Translations under genes and position numbers: made by a program | The notes under the pieces: generated by a model | What the model was told of the DNA's origin: nothing | What the model saw: the letters and a program-made list of their open reading frames with translations, nothing else | Database searches by the model: none | Origin: an uncultured Gammaproteobacteria bacterium | GTDB taxonomy: Bacteria > Pseudomonadota > Gammaproteobacteria > HK1 | DNA: 64,000 nt | Direction: 5' to 3' | Assembly: GCA_947258715.1 (NCBI GenBank) | Contig: CAMYJH010000011.1 | Span: 37,762-101,761 of the forward strand | In this document: positions 46,289 to 55,439 of the stretch, piece by piece | Position numbering within the stretch: position 1 is the first letter of the stretch | How the letters are laid out: each line of letters starts with the position of its first letter

Positions 46289-48532
46289 TCAACCGCGCTG
46301 CTGTAGCGCACGCCAGACGCTTTCCGGTGTCGCCGGCATTTCGATTTCGTCGTGACCCAGTGCGTTGGCGATTGCGTTGATCACCGGTGCGCAGCCGCCG
46401 ATGGTTCCGGCTTCGCCGGCGCCCTTCATTCCCAAAGGATTGTTCTTCGACGCTTGACCCACGCGCTCTCCCTCGAAAGCGGGAACGTCGTAGGCGCGCG
46501 GCAGGCAGTAGTCCATGAACGAGCCGGATAAAAGTTGACCGCTTGCAGAATCGTAAACCGCGCTTTCCAGCAAGGCCTGACCCAGCGCCTGGGCGAGTCC
46601 GCCATGGATCTGACCCTCGGCGATCTGTGGATGCAGCACCACGCCCAGATCGTCGACCGCCGTGTAGCGCACTACCCGGACCGCCCCGGTTTCCGGATCA
46701 ATTTCCACTTCACAGACGTAAACGCCGTTGGGGCAGGTGAGATTTTCTCCGTCGAATTTGGCTTCACCGAGACAGCCGCCGCCAATCTCGGGGTCGAGCC
46801 GCGCGGCCAGGTCGAACAGCCCGATGGAAACATCGGTACCCGGAACCCGAAACGCGCCGCCGCCGTATTCCAAATCCGCGGCGGCGGCCTCTAAAGCTTC
46901 GGCCGCAAGGATCCTGGCCTTGTCCAGCATGAAACCGGCGGCGCGTCGAATAGTGACGGCGCCGATGGGCAGCGATGAAGATCCACCGGTGCCGCTGCCG
47001 ACGGCGATCAGATCGCTATCGCCCTGCACCACGCGCACGTAATCCATGGGGATGTCCAGCCGCTCGGATACGATTTGCGCAAAGGCCGTTTCGTGTCCCT
47101 GGCCAGACGACTGTGTGCCCGTGCGCACGACGACGGTTTTATCCGGCATCAGTTCCACCTGACTGACTTCGGTGGGACTGCCGCCGGTGGCGTGAAGATA
47201 AAGCCCAAGGCCGATACCCCGCTTCTTACCCCTGGCTTTCGACGTGCGCCTGCGGGCTTCGAAATCCTTCCAGCCTGAGAGCATGAGCCCGCGATCGAGA
47301 ACCCGCTCGAATTCGCCCACGTCCCAGGTGAAGCCCAGCGCGTTTTTGTACGGCATCGCGCGCGGGGAAATGAGGTTGCGTCTGCGTATCTCGACGCGGT
47401 CTATGCCCGTTTCCCGCGCCGCCTTTTCGATCAACCTCTCAAGCAGATAGTTGATTTCCGGCTTGCCGGCGCCGCGGTATGCGTCCAGCGGCGTGGTGTG
47501 GGTCAGGATCCCCTCAACACGAACATACAGTGCCGGAACGTCATAGACGTAGCCGAACACCTTGGCCAGAGCGTCGGTGGGAATCAACGGCCCGAGGGTG
47601 GACAGATATGCGCCAAGGTTGGCACGAATGCGCGCCCGCATAGCGAGGAACTTTCCGTGTTCGTCAATCGCCACTTCCGCTTCACCTACATGGTCGCGCC
47701 CGTGGGCGTCGGTGAGGAAGGCGTCGCTGCGATCGCCAATCCATTTCACCGGCCGGTCGAGCTTGGCCGCAGCGAACAGCACCAGCGCCTGTTCCGGATA
47801 CGCCACCAGCTTCATACCGAAGCTCCCACCCACGTCGTTGGTCACCACGCGGATCTGCCTCTTGTCGAGCTTCAGCACGCCCTCCCCGATTAGCGCCCTA
47901 ATCAGGTGCGCGCCCTGTGTTTGGGTGTAGAGGGTGTAATGATCGGATCCCTTGTCATAGACCCCGATAGCGCCTCGGGTTTCGATGGGACAGACGACGA
48001 CGCGGTTGTTGACGGCGCGGATTGCGATGCGTTTATGCGCGCGGGCAAAAGCCGCCTCCACCGCCTTGGCGTCGCCTTTTTCCCAGTCGAAGCAAAGCTC
48101 GCCTTGGGTGGCGAGATCGATGTGGGGCTCGAGCTCGTCGTATTCCACCTCGATTCGCTCCGCCGCAGCGCGCGCGTCCTCGACACTATCCGCGACCACC
48201 ACGGCGACGCCGTCGCCGACATAGCGCACCGTGTCCTTTGCCAGCACCGGCCGTTCCGGCGCCCGCATGGGCGAGCCGTCGCGGGACTTGACCGGCGTTC
48301 GACAGGGCATCGAGCTGAGTCCCGCATCGTAAACGTCACTGCCGGTGATGATGCTGACGACGCCGGGATGCCTTGAAGCTTCTTCAGCGTTGATAGAGAG
48401 GATCCGCGCATGGGCGTGCGGTGACCGCAACATGTAGGCGAACGCCTGCCGCTCGAAATTGAGGTCTTCGACGAAGCGCCCCTTACCGCGCAGCAGTCGA
48501 TGGTCTTCGATGCGGGGAACAATTGCAGCCAA
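46289..48532 (-). CDS. Xanthine dehydrogenase/CoxL family molybdopterin-binding subunit, form II-like, orphan
   Basis: A 747-residue large subunit of the molybdenum hydroxylase family. The active-site loop reads AYRGAGKPE, the form II type, not the AYRCSFR of true CO dehydrogenase. Molybdopterin contacts are seen in QSSGQGHETAFAQI and GSGTGGSSSLP, and the catalytic Glu in MKGAGEAGTIGG. Partners (FeS small subunit, FAD medium subunit) are not adjacent, which is unusual. Substrate unknown; purine, aldehyde or aromatic hydroxylation are options. Confidence 0.85.
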   Translation of the reverse strand: MAAIVPRIEDHRLLRGKGRFVEDLNFERQAFAYMLRSPHAHARILSINAEEASRHPGVVSIITGSDVYDAGLSSMPCRTPVKSRDGSPMRAPERPVLAKDTVRYVGDGVAVVVADSVEDARAAAERIEVEYDELEPHIDLATQGELCFDWEKGDAKAVEAAFARAHKRIAIRAVNNRVVVCPIETRGAIGVYDKGSDHYTLYTQTQGAHLIRALIGEGVLKLDKRQIRVVTNDVGGSFGMKLVAYPEQALVLFAAAKLDRPVKWIGDRSDAFLTDAHGRDHVGEAEVAIDEHGKFLAMRARIRANLGAYLSTLGPLIPTDALAKVFGYVYDVPALYVRVEGILTHTTPLDAYRGAGKPEINYLLERLIEKAARETGIDRVEIRRRNLISPRAMPYKNALGFTWDVGEFERVLDRGLMLSGWKDFEARRRTSKARGKKRGIGLGLYLHATGGSPTEVSQVELMPDKTVVVRTGTQSSGQGHETAFAQIVSERLDIPMDYVRVVQGDSDLIAVGSGTGGSSSLPIGAVTIRRAAGFMLDKARILAAEALEAAAADLEYGGGAFRVPGTDVSIGLFDLAARLDPEIGGGCLGEAKFDGENLTCPNGVYVCEVEIDPETGAVRVVRYTAVDDLGVVLHPQIAEGQIHGGLAQALGQALLESAVYDSASGQLLSGSFMDYCLPRAYDVPAFEGERVGQASKNNPLGMKGAGEAGTIGGCAPVINAIANALGHDEIEMPATPESVWRALQQRG

Positions 48533-48705
48533 TGCTTATCCTTGTTCGTCTGGAGCCGGCGCCATGTTGATGGTTGAGACTTACCCGACCAAGCGGTTCG
48601 CATCAAGGGCTAAGGATAACGGGCACAGAGACGAAAATCGTAGTAAAAATTCATCCGTTACTCGTTACCAGTCGCGAGGGGGCCACTCGATGCGATCCTA
48701 TCTCG

Positions 48706-48753
48706 TCATTCCTGCGAAGCTTGTCCCCGCGGAAGCGGGGAGCAGGAATCCAG
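48706..48753. repeat. REP-like palindromic repeat, copy 2
   Basis: Near-identical to 24046-24092. Core CCCCGC-GGAA-GCGGGG (48725-48740), outer arms ATTCCTGC (48708-48715) and GCAGGAAT (48742-48749) pair perfectly, giving a two-tier hairpin. Confidence 0.85.
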
Positions 48754-48918
48754 TGAGCGATTAATCATTCACGGCTTTCGCTATCGGGGACGCAACCTTC
48801 GAGGGAATAACGACGTGGAGCATACTTACTCGTGCCCTAATCCGGATGGCGGAACGAGATCAACAACGGGATACAGAACGTACCCACTACGGCTATCGAA
48901 TTCTTTGGGGAGATGACC

Positions 48919-48952
48919 CCGGCCGCCGAAGGGTTCGGCCTTCGGCGGCCGG
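48919..48952. other. Perfect 13-base stem-loop
   Basis: CCGGCCGCCGAAG (48919-48931) pairs with CTTCGGCGGCCGG (48940-48952) around an 8-base loop. No T run follows on either side, so it is not a plain terminator. It lies about 240 bases before the ThDP enzyme gene. Confidence 0.8.
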
Positions 48953-49191
48953 TGCCGGGGGCTGCGGAATACACCACTAGAAACCACCTCGTTCCGCGTT
49001 TTTTGCCGGGCGCGGGCCGTGACGGGCGCCGAAGAAATCTGTCCCGGAATCGCGGTGGTTGCGGGCCGCCGGCCCGCTTATCAGCTCCGCCTCAGGTCCA
49101 ATCATAGACCAAGTTTCCGCAGCCGGCATCGGCGAATTTAACCGCCGTGTGCGAGAATCCGCCCAGCTAAAAATTGAGGAACTCGAGCGCG

Positions 49192-50871
49192 ATGAGCGGC
49201 GGAAATATGCGCACCGGCGGCCAGGTTCTGGTGGACGCCCTGAAAATTCATGGGGTTGACACGGCTTTCTGCGTCCCGGGGGAAAGCTATCTGGCGGCGC
49301 TGGACGCCCTTCACGACGCCAAAGACCAGATCCGAACCTTGAGCTGCCGTCAGGAGGGTGGCGCTGCCAACATGGCAGAGGCCTACGGCAAGCTCACCGG
49401 GCGCCCCGGGGTGCTGTTCGTGACCCGGGGGCCGGGAGCCTGCAATGCCGCCATCGGCGTACACACGGCGCATCAGGACTCGACCCCCATGGTGGTCTTC
49501 ATCGGTCAGGTGGCCTCCGACCAGGAAGAGCGCGAGGCCTTCCAGGAGCTGGATTACCGCCGATTCTACGCCCCGCTTTGCAAGTGGGTGTCGCAAATCG
49601 CGGACCCTGAGCGCATTCCGGAGCTGGTGAGCCAGGCCTTCCACCGGGCCACCTCTGGCCGGCCCGGACCCGTGGCCCTGGCGCTTCCCGAGGACATGCT
49701 TAAGAAGAGGGTCCAGGTGGAGGACGCCGGTCCCTACCGCCCGGCCATGCCCGGGGTCTCAAAAGCCGCCCCGGCGGAAATGCGGGCCCTGCTGGCCAAG
49801 GCCAAACGGCCGCTGATGATCGTGGGCGGCGGGGGCTGGACCGCCGAGGCCTGCCGGGACATCGTCGCCTTCGCCGAAGGCAACGACCTGCCCACCGGAG
49901 CCTCGTTCCGCTGCCAGGATCGCTTCGACAACACCCATGACAACTACGTCGGCGACGTGGGGATCGGCTTAAATCCGAATCTTGCCAAGCGCGTGCGGGA
50001 AGCCGATCTGATTCTCGCCGTCGGCCCGAGGCTCGGCGAAATCACCACACAGGGCTATACCCTGCTCACCCCCCCGCGGCCGAAACAGAAACTCATCCAC
50101 GTCTACCCGGATCCGGACGAGCTCGGCCGTGTCTATCAGACCGATCTATCCATCTGCGCCGGTATCCCTGGATTCGTCCGCGAGGCCAAGGCGCTAAAAC
50201 CTGTCAATTCAAAAGTCTGGGAGCGATGGTCGGAGGAAGCCCGGCTCGATTATCTCAACAACCTCGAGCCGAGCAGCGGGCTTCCCAACACCCTGGACAT
50301 GGCCGCGGTCATTGCCCACCTGCGCAAGGCGCTGCCTCCTGAGGCCATCCTCACCACCGACGCGGGGAATTTTTCCGGCTGGATGCAGCGCTTTTACCAG
50401 TACCGCCGCTACCCCACCCAGCTCGGCCCCACCAGCGGCGCCATGGGTTACGGCATTCCGGCGGCCATCGCCGCCCGGCTGGTGCACCCCGATTGCCCGG
50501 TGGTGGGATTTTGCGGCGACGGCGGCTGCCTGATGACGGGGCAGGAGATCGCCACCGCGGTGCACTACGGCATCGACCCGGTGATCCTCGTGGTCAACAA
50601 TGACATGTACGGCACCATCCGCATGCACCAGGAGCGGGACTATCCCGGGCGAGTGATAGGCACCGCGCTGACCAACCCCGAGTTCGCCGTGTGGGCGAAA
50701 AGCTTCGGCGCCTTCGGCGAGCTGGTGACTCGGACCGAAGAATTTCCCGCTGCCTTTGAGCGGGCACGCAATGCCGGACGCATCGCGGTGTTGGAACTCC
50801 GCATCGACCCGGAGCTGATTACGACGCGGACGACGTTGAGCGCGATCAGGGAGGCGGCGAGAATAAGGTGA
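49192..50871 (+). CDS. Thiamine diphosphate-dependent enzyme, acetolactate synthase-like
   Basis: A 559-residue three-domain ThDP enzyme. The N-terminal Pyr domain has FCVPGESYLAALDALHD and the Glu of CRQEGGAANMAEAYGKLTGR, the central domain binds nucleotide or is vestigial, and the C-terminal PP domain has VGFCGDGGCLMTGQEI ... NNDMYGTI for Mg-diphosphate. True acetolactate synthase is probably elsewhere (no ilvN here), so it may be a decarboxylase or sulfo/oxalyl-type paralogue. ATG 49192 has GAGGAA upstream. Its TGA stop lies within a GTGACGCG element. Confidence 0.87.
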   Translation: MSGGNMRTGGQVLVDALKIHGVDTAFCVPGESYLAALDALHDAKDQIRTLSCRQEGGAANMAEAYGKLTGRPGVLFVTRGPGACNAAIGVHTAHQDSTPMVVFIGQVASDQEEREAFQELDYRRFYAPLCKWVSQIADPERIPELVSQAFHRATSGRPGPVALALPEDMLKKRVQVEDAGPYRPAMPGVSKAAPAEMRALLAKAKRPLMIVGGGGWTAEACRDIVAFAEGNDLPTGASFRCQDRFDNTHDNYVGDVGIGLNPNLAKRVREADLILAVGPRLGEITTQGYTLLTPPRPKQKLIHVYPDPDELGRVYQTDLSICAGIPGFVREAKALKPVNSKVWERWSEEARLDYLNNLEPSSGLPNTLDMAAVIAHLRKALPPEAILTTDAGNFSGWMQRFYQYRRYPTQLGPTSGAMGYGIPAAIAARLVHPDCPVVGFCGDGGCLMTGQEIATAVHYGIDPVILVVNNDMYGTIRMHQERDYPGRVIGTALTNPEFAVWAKSFGAFGELVTRTEEFPAAFERARNAGRIAVLELRIDPELITTRTTLSAIREAARIR

Positions 50872-50897
50872 CGCGTTACGGGAAGAGCGTAACCTTA
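50868..50897 (+). repeat. Half-element GTGACGCGTTACG...GAAGAGCGTAACC, element 4
   Basis: Contains the TGA stop of the ThDP enzyme gene and the GAAGAGCGTAA tail also found next to the (GTGATGC)n arrays at 24901 and 28229, but without the tandem array. Confidence 0.6.
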
Positions 50898-50978
50898 GGG
50901 GAACACTGAATAATTCCATCCCTGGAATTTTCAGAGTCGGCAAGTGAAAACGCGGTTTCCACTTGCCTCACGAATCCA

Positions 50979-51296
50979 ATGACTTACAGTCATCAGATTC
51001 GGCGGCGCATCCTTAGCTTAGCTAAGGAAGGGCGTCGTCAGCCGTGCATCGCCCCGCTCGGCAGGATACAGCCGCAGAAGCGCACAGGCACTCGCAATGG
51101 TTCAAGCGTGTACCGGGATGGATACGGTAGATTCATTCGTCGCGTCAGACTTCAAATCAAGGTTCAGGAAAACGTCGCGGGGTCATCTCGCACAGATTCC
51201 AGCCCAGAGCTTCAACGTTATCCATTCACGTTTCTAATAGCTGGCCAAAAGGTGCGCGCCCAAGCTGGTTTACGCCTCACGGATACTGCCGGTTGA
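50979..51296 (+). pseudogene. Possible IS630-family transposase N-terminal remnant
   Basis: The frame starts MTYSHQIRRRILSLAKEG, like the first helix of IS630-type transposases, and then loses similarity, consistent with a frameshift and decay. A short hairpin AATTCC-ATCCCT-GGAATT lies upstream at 50912-50929. No intact helix-turn-helix or DDE residues are seen. Low confidence. Confidence 0.4.
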
Positions 51297-51306
51297 TCCA
51301 GATCAA
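51293..51306. promoter_or_regulatory. Perfect FNR/ANR box TTGAT-CCAG-ATCAA
   Basis: Exact match to the FNR consensus TTGAT-N4-ATCAA. An AT-rich -10-like stretch (around 51328-51335) sits at the distance expected for activation centred at -41.5. It points into the nrfD remnant and the cytochrome operon that follows. Confidence 0.7.
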
Positions 51307-51884
51307 TATTAAGCGTCTTGCGCGCTGCAATTATTCGCCCTTCATATTCGAGAGACCTCCTTTAGATAGCGCGGCAAGGGGGAAATGGGGCGGGGGCGGC
51401 CAATCTGGGGAGTAAACAGACACCAAGAATATTGCTGTGATGTTTGATTATTGGCGGCCTTGCGGAGCTGAATTTTTCCGACGCCTTCCTGAGCTTGGTT
51501 CGGCACAGCAATACCCGCGATTTCTGCACTTTTCTGCGGCGAGGTGCGCGGCACTGTCCTAGAGGAATATGCCAAGACAACACACGACGAGAATAAGTCA
51601 GGGGCGCGCGCACTCTGTTCATATTGCCATGTTGTTCAGAACAACTGGACATAGATCGTGTCTTTCGAGGTGAAGACCACCAGGGAGCTTGTCCATCGCT
51701 TCTTGGGTGTCGTGGATACAAAGTAGAGATTCGAGGCCGAACGGCTGGAGATGGCATAGCGAGTCTGAAAACCAATCGAAATGACGGGCTCGGGAGGATG
51801 TTGCCAGTGCGGCAATCAGTCGGCGATGGCTCTGCAAGACCGGACCAACCGGGGAAGAGTGCGACAGGAGAAGGTGGGACGTTC

Positions 51885-52218
51885 ATGATCCCCTGCTTGG
51901 CGCTGCAATTTACCATCGGCGCGATCGTCGCGCTGCCTTTGCTTTAGTATATAATTTGGCGCGGCGCTAGGGGGAAAGCACCGCTCGAGGGCGTCACGTT
52001 GAGCGCCTGCCGGGGTTGGTGTTGGTATACATGATGCGCTGGAACAGGGTCATCGGCGACAGGAAATCTCCAAGACCGGCATGGGGCTACTGAGCTATCA
52101 GATGCAGTGCTTCGGCAGGCAAGGCCTGCTCATCGCGGCACTCGTGCGCCTTGCGCCCCTCGGCGCCTGGTTCGGGCTGACCCGATTTTTCCCGCCCTGG
52201 GAGGCCGGGGCGGCATGA
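51885..52218 (+). pseudogene. nrfD-like membrane subunit, decayed C-terminal remnant
   Basis: Pieces in shifting frames match the end of the intact NrfD at 61104-62318. MIPCLALQFTIGAI compares with LVPFFILQFSIGAV there. A TAG at 51945 interrupts before YIIWRGARGKAPLEGVTLSA (compare YMIWRGTTGRALIVGVTVSA). MMRWNRVIGD is in the next frame, and QEISKTGMGLLSYQM ... RFFPPWEAGAA in the third. That is one stop and two frameshifts. The final TGA overlaps the ATG of the next gene, so the ancestral operon was nrfD-cytochrome. Confidence 0.82.
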
Positions 52219-53447
52219 AGATCCTGTTCGCAGGCATGCTTGTCGCTGCCGTCGCGATCGGGTGGGGCTCGCGCGGCGCGGCAGCACAATCCGCAAACGT
52301 CACGCCCGAGCGCGATGACGCGCTGAGTGCGGTATACGCTACGCCGGTCGAAATCGCGGAAGGCGGGCGCATTGCGGAAGCGTCCTGCGCGCGCTGCCAT
52401 GGCGCCAACGGGATCAGCACCACCGATGGCGTGCCTCATCTCGCCGCCCAGCGCGCGGCGTATCTCAATCTCCAGCTGCGCGCCTATCGGCAACGTTCGC
52501 GCGTTCAAAGCGCCATGACCGGGATCGTGAGGTACTTGAGCGATGACGCACTGACCAGAGTCGCCGCCTACTACGCGAGCCTCGATCCGCCGCCGCCGGC
52601 GTCAGCCTCCGCCGAAGCAACGCCGTCCGGTTCCGACCCGGTGCAGGCCGGCAAGGCGGCGGCAGCCGCCTGCGGGGGCTGTCATGGCGAAACCGGCATC
52701 AGCAAGATACCCGGCATGCCGAGCTTGGTTTCGCTCGACCCGAAATACTTCGTCGCGACCGTGAGCGCGTACAAGAGCGGTCAACGCAAGCACGACGTGA
52801 TGAAATCCCTGGTTGCGGGCCTAGATGACGAGACCGTGAACAACCTGGCGCTCTTCTATGCGCTGCAAGAGCCCGCCAAGGCGCAGACCCCGGCCCCCGG
52901 CGACCCGGCGGCAGGCGAGAAAGCGGCTGCTTCCTGCGCCGCGTGCCATGGGGATGACGGAGTCAGCGGCAACCCCGCCACGCCGAGCGTCGCCGGTCAG
53001 GACGCCGCGTACCTCGCCTCCACGCTACGCGCCTACAAGGACGGGTCCCGCAAGAACGATTCGATGAACGGGCCGGCGGCGGCGCTCGACGAGCGCGCTA
53101 TGCAGGACATCGCGGCGTATTATGCGGCCCAGCAGCCGCAGCCGCTCAACGTACGCAGGCCGCTCACCACCGCGGAGTGGGCCGAGCGCTGCGACCGCTG
53201 TCACGGCCCCAACGGCAACAGCACCGATCCGCTGATACCGCGCCTCGCGGCGCAGCGCTCAGACTGGCTCGAGCAGGCCATTGACGCCTATCGCACAGGC
53301 GCGCGCCAGAGCACGGCGATGGCCGCCATGTCGTCGTTGATGAGCGAAGGGGACGTCGAGGCGCTTTCGGCCCACTATGCGCGGCAGAAGGCGCGCGCCG
53401 TCACGTACATAGTGCTGCCGCCCGTGGGCGAGAAACGCGACAAGTGA
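52215..53447 (+). CDS. Tetraheme cytochrome c, four c4-like modules
   Basis: A 410-residue periplasmic protein with a signal peptide (about 1-25) and four c-type modules with CARCH (58), CGGCH (153), CAACH (241) and CDRCH (326). Each is followed by a PxLAxQ/PSxAGQ segment and an AYYA-type helix, the c4/c5 pattern. The true start is the ATG at 52215 that overlaps the nrfD remnant; the frame upstream is not coding. It probably carries electrons between a quinol-oxidising complex and soluble partners. Confidence 0.9.
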   Translation: MKILFAGMLVAAVAIGWGSRGAAAQSANVTPERDDALSAVYATPVEIAEGGRIAEASCARCHGANGISTTDGVPHLAAQRAAYLNLQLRAYRQRSRVQSAMTGIVRYLSDDALTRVAAYYASLDPPPPASASAEATPSGSDPVQAGKAAAAACGGCHGETGISKIPGMPSLVSLDPKYFVATVSAYKSGQRKHDVMKSLVAGLDDETVNNLALFYALQEPAKAQTPAPGDPAAGEKAAASCAACHGDDGVSGNPATPSVAGQDAAYLASTLRAYKDGSRKNDSMNGPAAALDERAMQDIAAYYAAQQPQPLNVRRPLTTAEWAERCDRCHGPNGNSTDPLIPRLAAQRSDWLEQAIDAYRTGARQSTAMAAMSSLMSEGDVEALSAHYARQKARAVTYIVLPPVGEKRDK

Positions 53448-54250
53448 AACAAAAGGAATCCAGCGTGGATGACACACCGCTGCACCGGCAGTACCGCCAT
53501 TACTCCGAGCTGCCCTACAGCGTACGCGTACTGTACACGGCGACCTTGCTGATCCTCGGCACCGCCTACCTGTTCGCCGGGATTTACCTGTTTCATAGCT
53601 ACTCCGGAAAAGACGGAAATCCGATCACGCTCTCCTACGACGACATCGTCATCGCCTACAGCGGCAGCGGTGAGGGTTCGCGTCTCGAGGCGGCGCTGCG
53701 CGGATCGATGTCCGCCATGCTGCCGCGGGACGAGCTCAATTCGCTCGTCTCCTGGGTTCAGGATGGCGGCGAACGCGCCAGGTATGAACAGGAGGTCAGG
53801 TCGGTGTTCGACCAGCGCTGCATGGCCTGCCACGACGGCAGCAACCCGCACCTGCCGAACCTGAACGGCTACGACAACGTGCAGAAAGTCACCGAGCGCG
53901 ACACCGGCACCGGGTTGTTCACCCTTGTCCGCGTCTCGCATATCCACTTCTTCGGGCTCGCCTTCGTTTTCTTCATCCTGGGGAGCATTTTCAGCCACGC
54001 TTACGTGCGGCCGGTGTGGTTAAAGTGCACCGCGGTGGCATTTCCGTTCGTCGCGCTGACGTTGGATATCGGATCCTGGTACTTCACCAAGCTGTACCAC
54101 CCGTTCGCGTGGGTGGTGATGATCGGCGGCGCCCTCATGGGCCTGTCGTTCGTTTACATGTGGGTGGTGTCCATGTACCAGATGTGGTTCTCCCGCCCGC
54201 CCTCGGTAGTCACGGGCAGGGAGGGAGGCGAGGCGACCCATGTTGGCTGA
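53444..54250 (+). CDS. Membrane-anchored monoheme cytochrome c
   Basis: A 268-residue protein with a first membrane segment (about 28-50), a periplasmic part with one heme site RCMACHDGSN (126-130), and three further segments (about 163-185, 190-210, 215-245). His residues at the membrane faces (VSHIHFFGLA) could bind another cofactor. The overall plan recalls membrane cytochromes near multiheme reductases, but I do not recognise a named family. GTG start overlapping the upstream stop; middle gene of a three-gene operon. Confidence 0.8.
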   Translation: MKQKESSVDDTPLHRQYRHYSELPYSVRVLYTATLLILGTAYLFAGIYLFHSYSGKDGNPITLSYDDIVIAYSGSGEGSRLEAALRGSMSAMLPRDELNSLVSWVQDGGERARYEQEVRSVFDQRCMACHDGSNPHLPNLNGYDNVQKVTERDTGTGLFTLVRVSHIHFFGLAFVFFILGSIFSHAYVRPVWLKCTAVAFPFVALTLDIGSWYFTKLYHPFAWVVMIGGALMGLSFVYMWVVSMYQMWFSRPPSVVTGREGGEATHVG

Positions 54251-54271
54251 CCAATCGTATTCGAGGCTGTT

Positions 54272-55411
54272 ATGAAACGACTTACGCTGGGAATCGTGTT
54301 ATCGGCGGCGCTGCTCGGATGCTCGGACGACGAGCAGGGAATGCCGGCAAAGGACGCACCCGAGAAGCACACGGCCGACGTGGTCGCCGGCAAGGCGTTC
54401 GCCGCGCAGGAGTGCAAGGCATGCCATGGGCTGGACGGCAAAGGGGCTGTGCCTGCGATTCCGCACCTCGCGGCGCAGCGCGAGCGCTATCTGATCGCCG
54501 CGCTGAACGCCTACAAGGAAGGCAAGCGCACGCACGCTGCGCTGAGGGAGATTGCCGCACATATGACCGACGCTGACGCACGCAACGTGGCCGCGTACTA
54601 CGCCTCTCAGCCGCCGGTGAAGACTAAGCCCGCCGCGGACGACGGGTTCGCCTCGCCCTACGCGCATGGCAAGAAACTCGCAGCGGCCTGTGCACGGTGC
54701 CACGGCGAAGACGGCAACAGCAGCACGCCGGGCACGCCCAGCCTCGCCGGCCAGCAGCCGCGCTACCTGGTCGTGGCAATGCAGGAATACCTGAAGAAGG
54801 AGCGCAAGGCCTCACCGATGCACGCGCTCCTTCCCGGGCTGACGCAACTGGACAAGGAGAGCCTGGCGCTGTATTTCGCGTCCCAGGCGCCAGTGCAACG
54901 CGCCGCTCCGCCTTTCGGCGACGCCGCGGCCGGTGAACCGCTGAGCGCCGTTTGCGGTGGATGCCACGGCTCGCACGGCGTGAGCACCGACAGCGCGACG
55001 CCGAGTCTCGCCGGCCAGGACGCGCACTATCTGGTCGATGCCATCAAGGCCTATCGCACGACCCGGCAGCGGGAAAACATGCGGCTCTACGTCACCGGGC
55101 TAAGCGATACGGAGGTGCAGAATATCGCCGCCTTCTACGCCGTGCAGAAATCGACGGCGGCGGAAAAAGGAGAGACGCTGGTCAAGGACCTCACCGCCAA
55201 GTGCGAACGCTGCCACGCGGCCGATGTGGACATTCCGGGGATGGTGGTTCCCAAGATCAGGGGCCAAGACCGAGACTATCTGGTGATGGCGCTCAGGGCC
55301 TACCGCGACGACCGGCGCGAGAGCTCGATGATGCACAAGATGAGCCTGCCGTACAGCGATTCGATCATAGAAAGCATATCCTCGTTCTACGCCAGCCAGC
55401 CGGCGAGATAG
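54272..55411 (+). CDS. Tetraheme cytochrome c lipoprotein
   Basis: A 379-residue protein with a lipobox (SAALLGC, Cys 17) and four c4-like modules: CKACH (48), CARCH (140), CGGCH (228) and CERCH (311). Each is followed by the family pattern (PxLAGQxxxYL ... AYYASQ). It is a paralogue of the protein at 52215 but lipid-anchored. Last intact gene of the operon. The fourth module is similar to the decayed copy at 58399. Confidence 0.9.
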   Translation: MKRLTLGIVLSAALLGCSDDEQGMPAKDAPEKHTADVVAGKAFAAQECKACHGLDGKGAVPAIPHLAAQRERYLIAALNAYKEGKRTHAALREIAAHMTDADARNVAAYYASQPPVKTKPAADDGFASPYAHGKKLAAACARCHGEDGNSSTPGTPSLAGQQPRYLVVAMQEYLKKERKASPMHALLPGLTQLDKESLALYFASQAPVQRAAPPFGDAAAGEPLSAVCGGCHGSHGVSTDSATPSLAGQDAHYLVDAIKAYRTTRQRENMRLYVTGLSDTEVQNIAAFYAVQKSTAAEKGETLVKDLTAKCERCHAADVDIPGMVVPKIRGQDRDYLVMALRAYRDDRRESSMMHKMSLPYSDSIIESISSFYASQPAR

Positions 55412-55439
55412 ATGGTGGCGAGCGAACGCGGCGGAATCG

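Larger units (their letters stand above)
48533..49191. other. Divergent intergenic region with REP copy and strong hairpin
   Basis: About 660 bases with no convincing gene. It holds REP copy 2 (48706-48753) and a 13-base perfect stem-loop at 48919-48952, and must contain promoters for the two divergent genes. Confidence 0.6.
50898..51884. other. Degenerate region upstream of the cytochrome operon
   Basis: About 1 kb without an intact gene. It contains a likely transposase remnant, a perfect FNR box at 51293, and sequence that probably once held the 5' part of an nrfD gene and perhaps a partner. A minus-strand frame at 51619-51837 has no recognised family. Confidence 0.5.

Noticed and set aside
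46289..48532. True aerobic CO dehydrogenase (form I CoxL)
   Set aside because: The active-site loop is AYRGAGK rather than AYRCSFR and the coxM/coxS partners are absent.
51362..51916. 184-codon minus-strand open frame upstream of the cytochrome operon
   Set aside because: Low-complexity, Arg/Pro/Ser-rich and antisense to recognisable nrfD remnants at its end; no family features.
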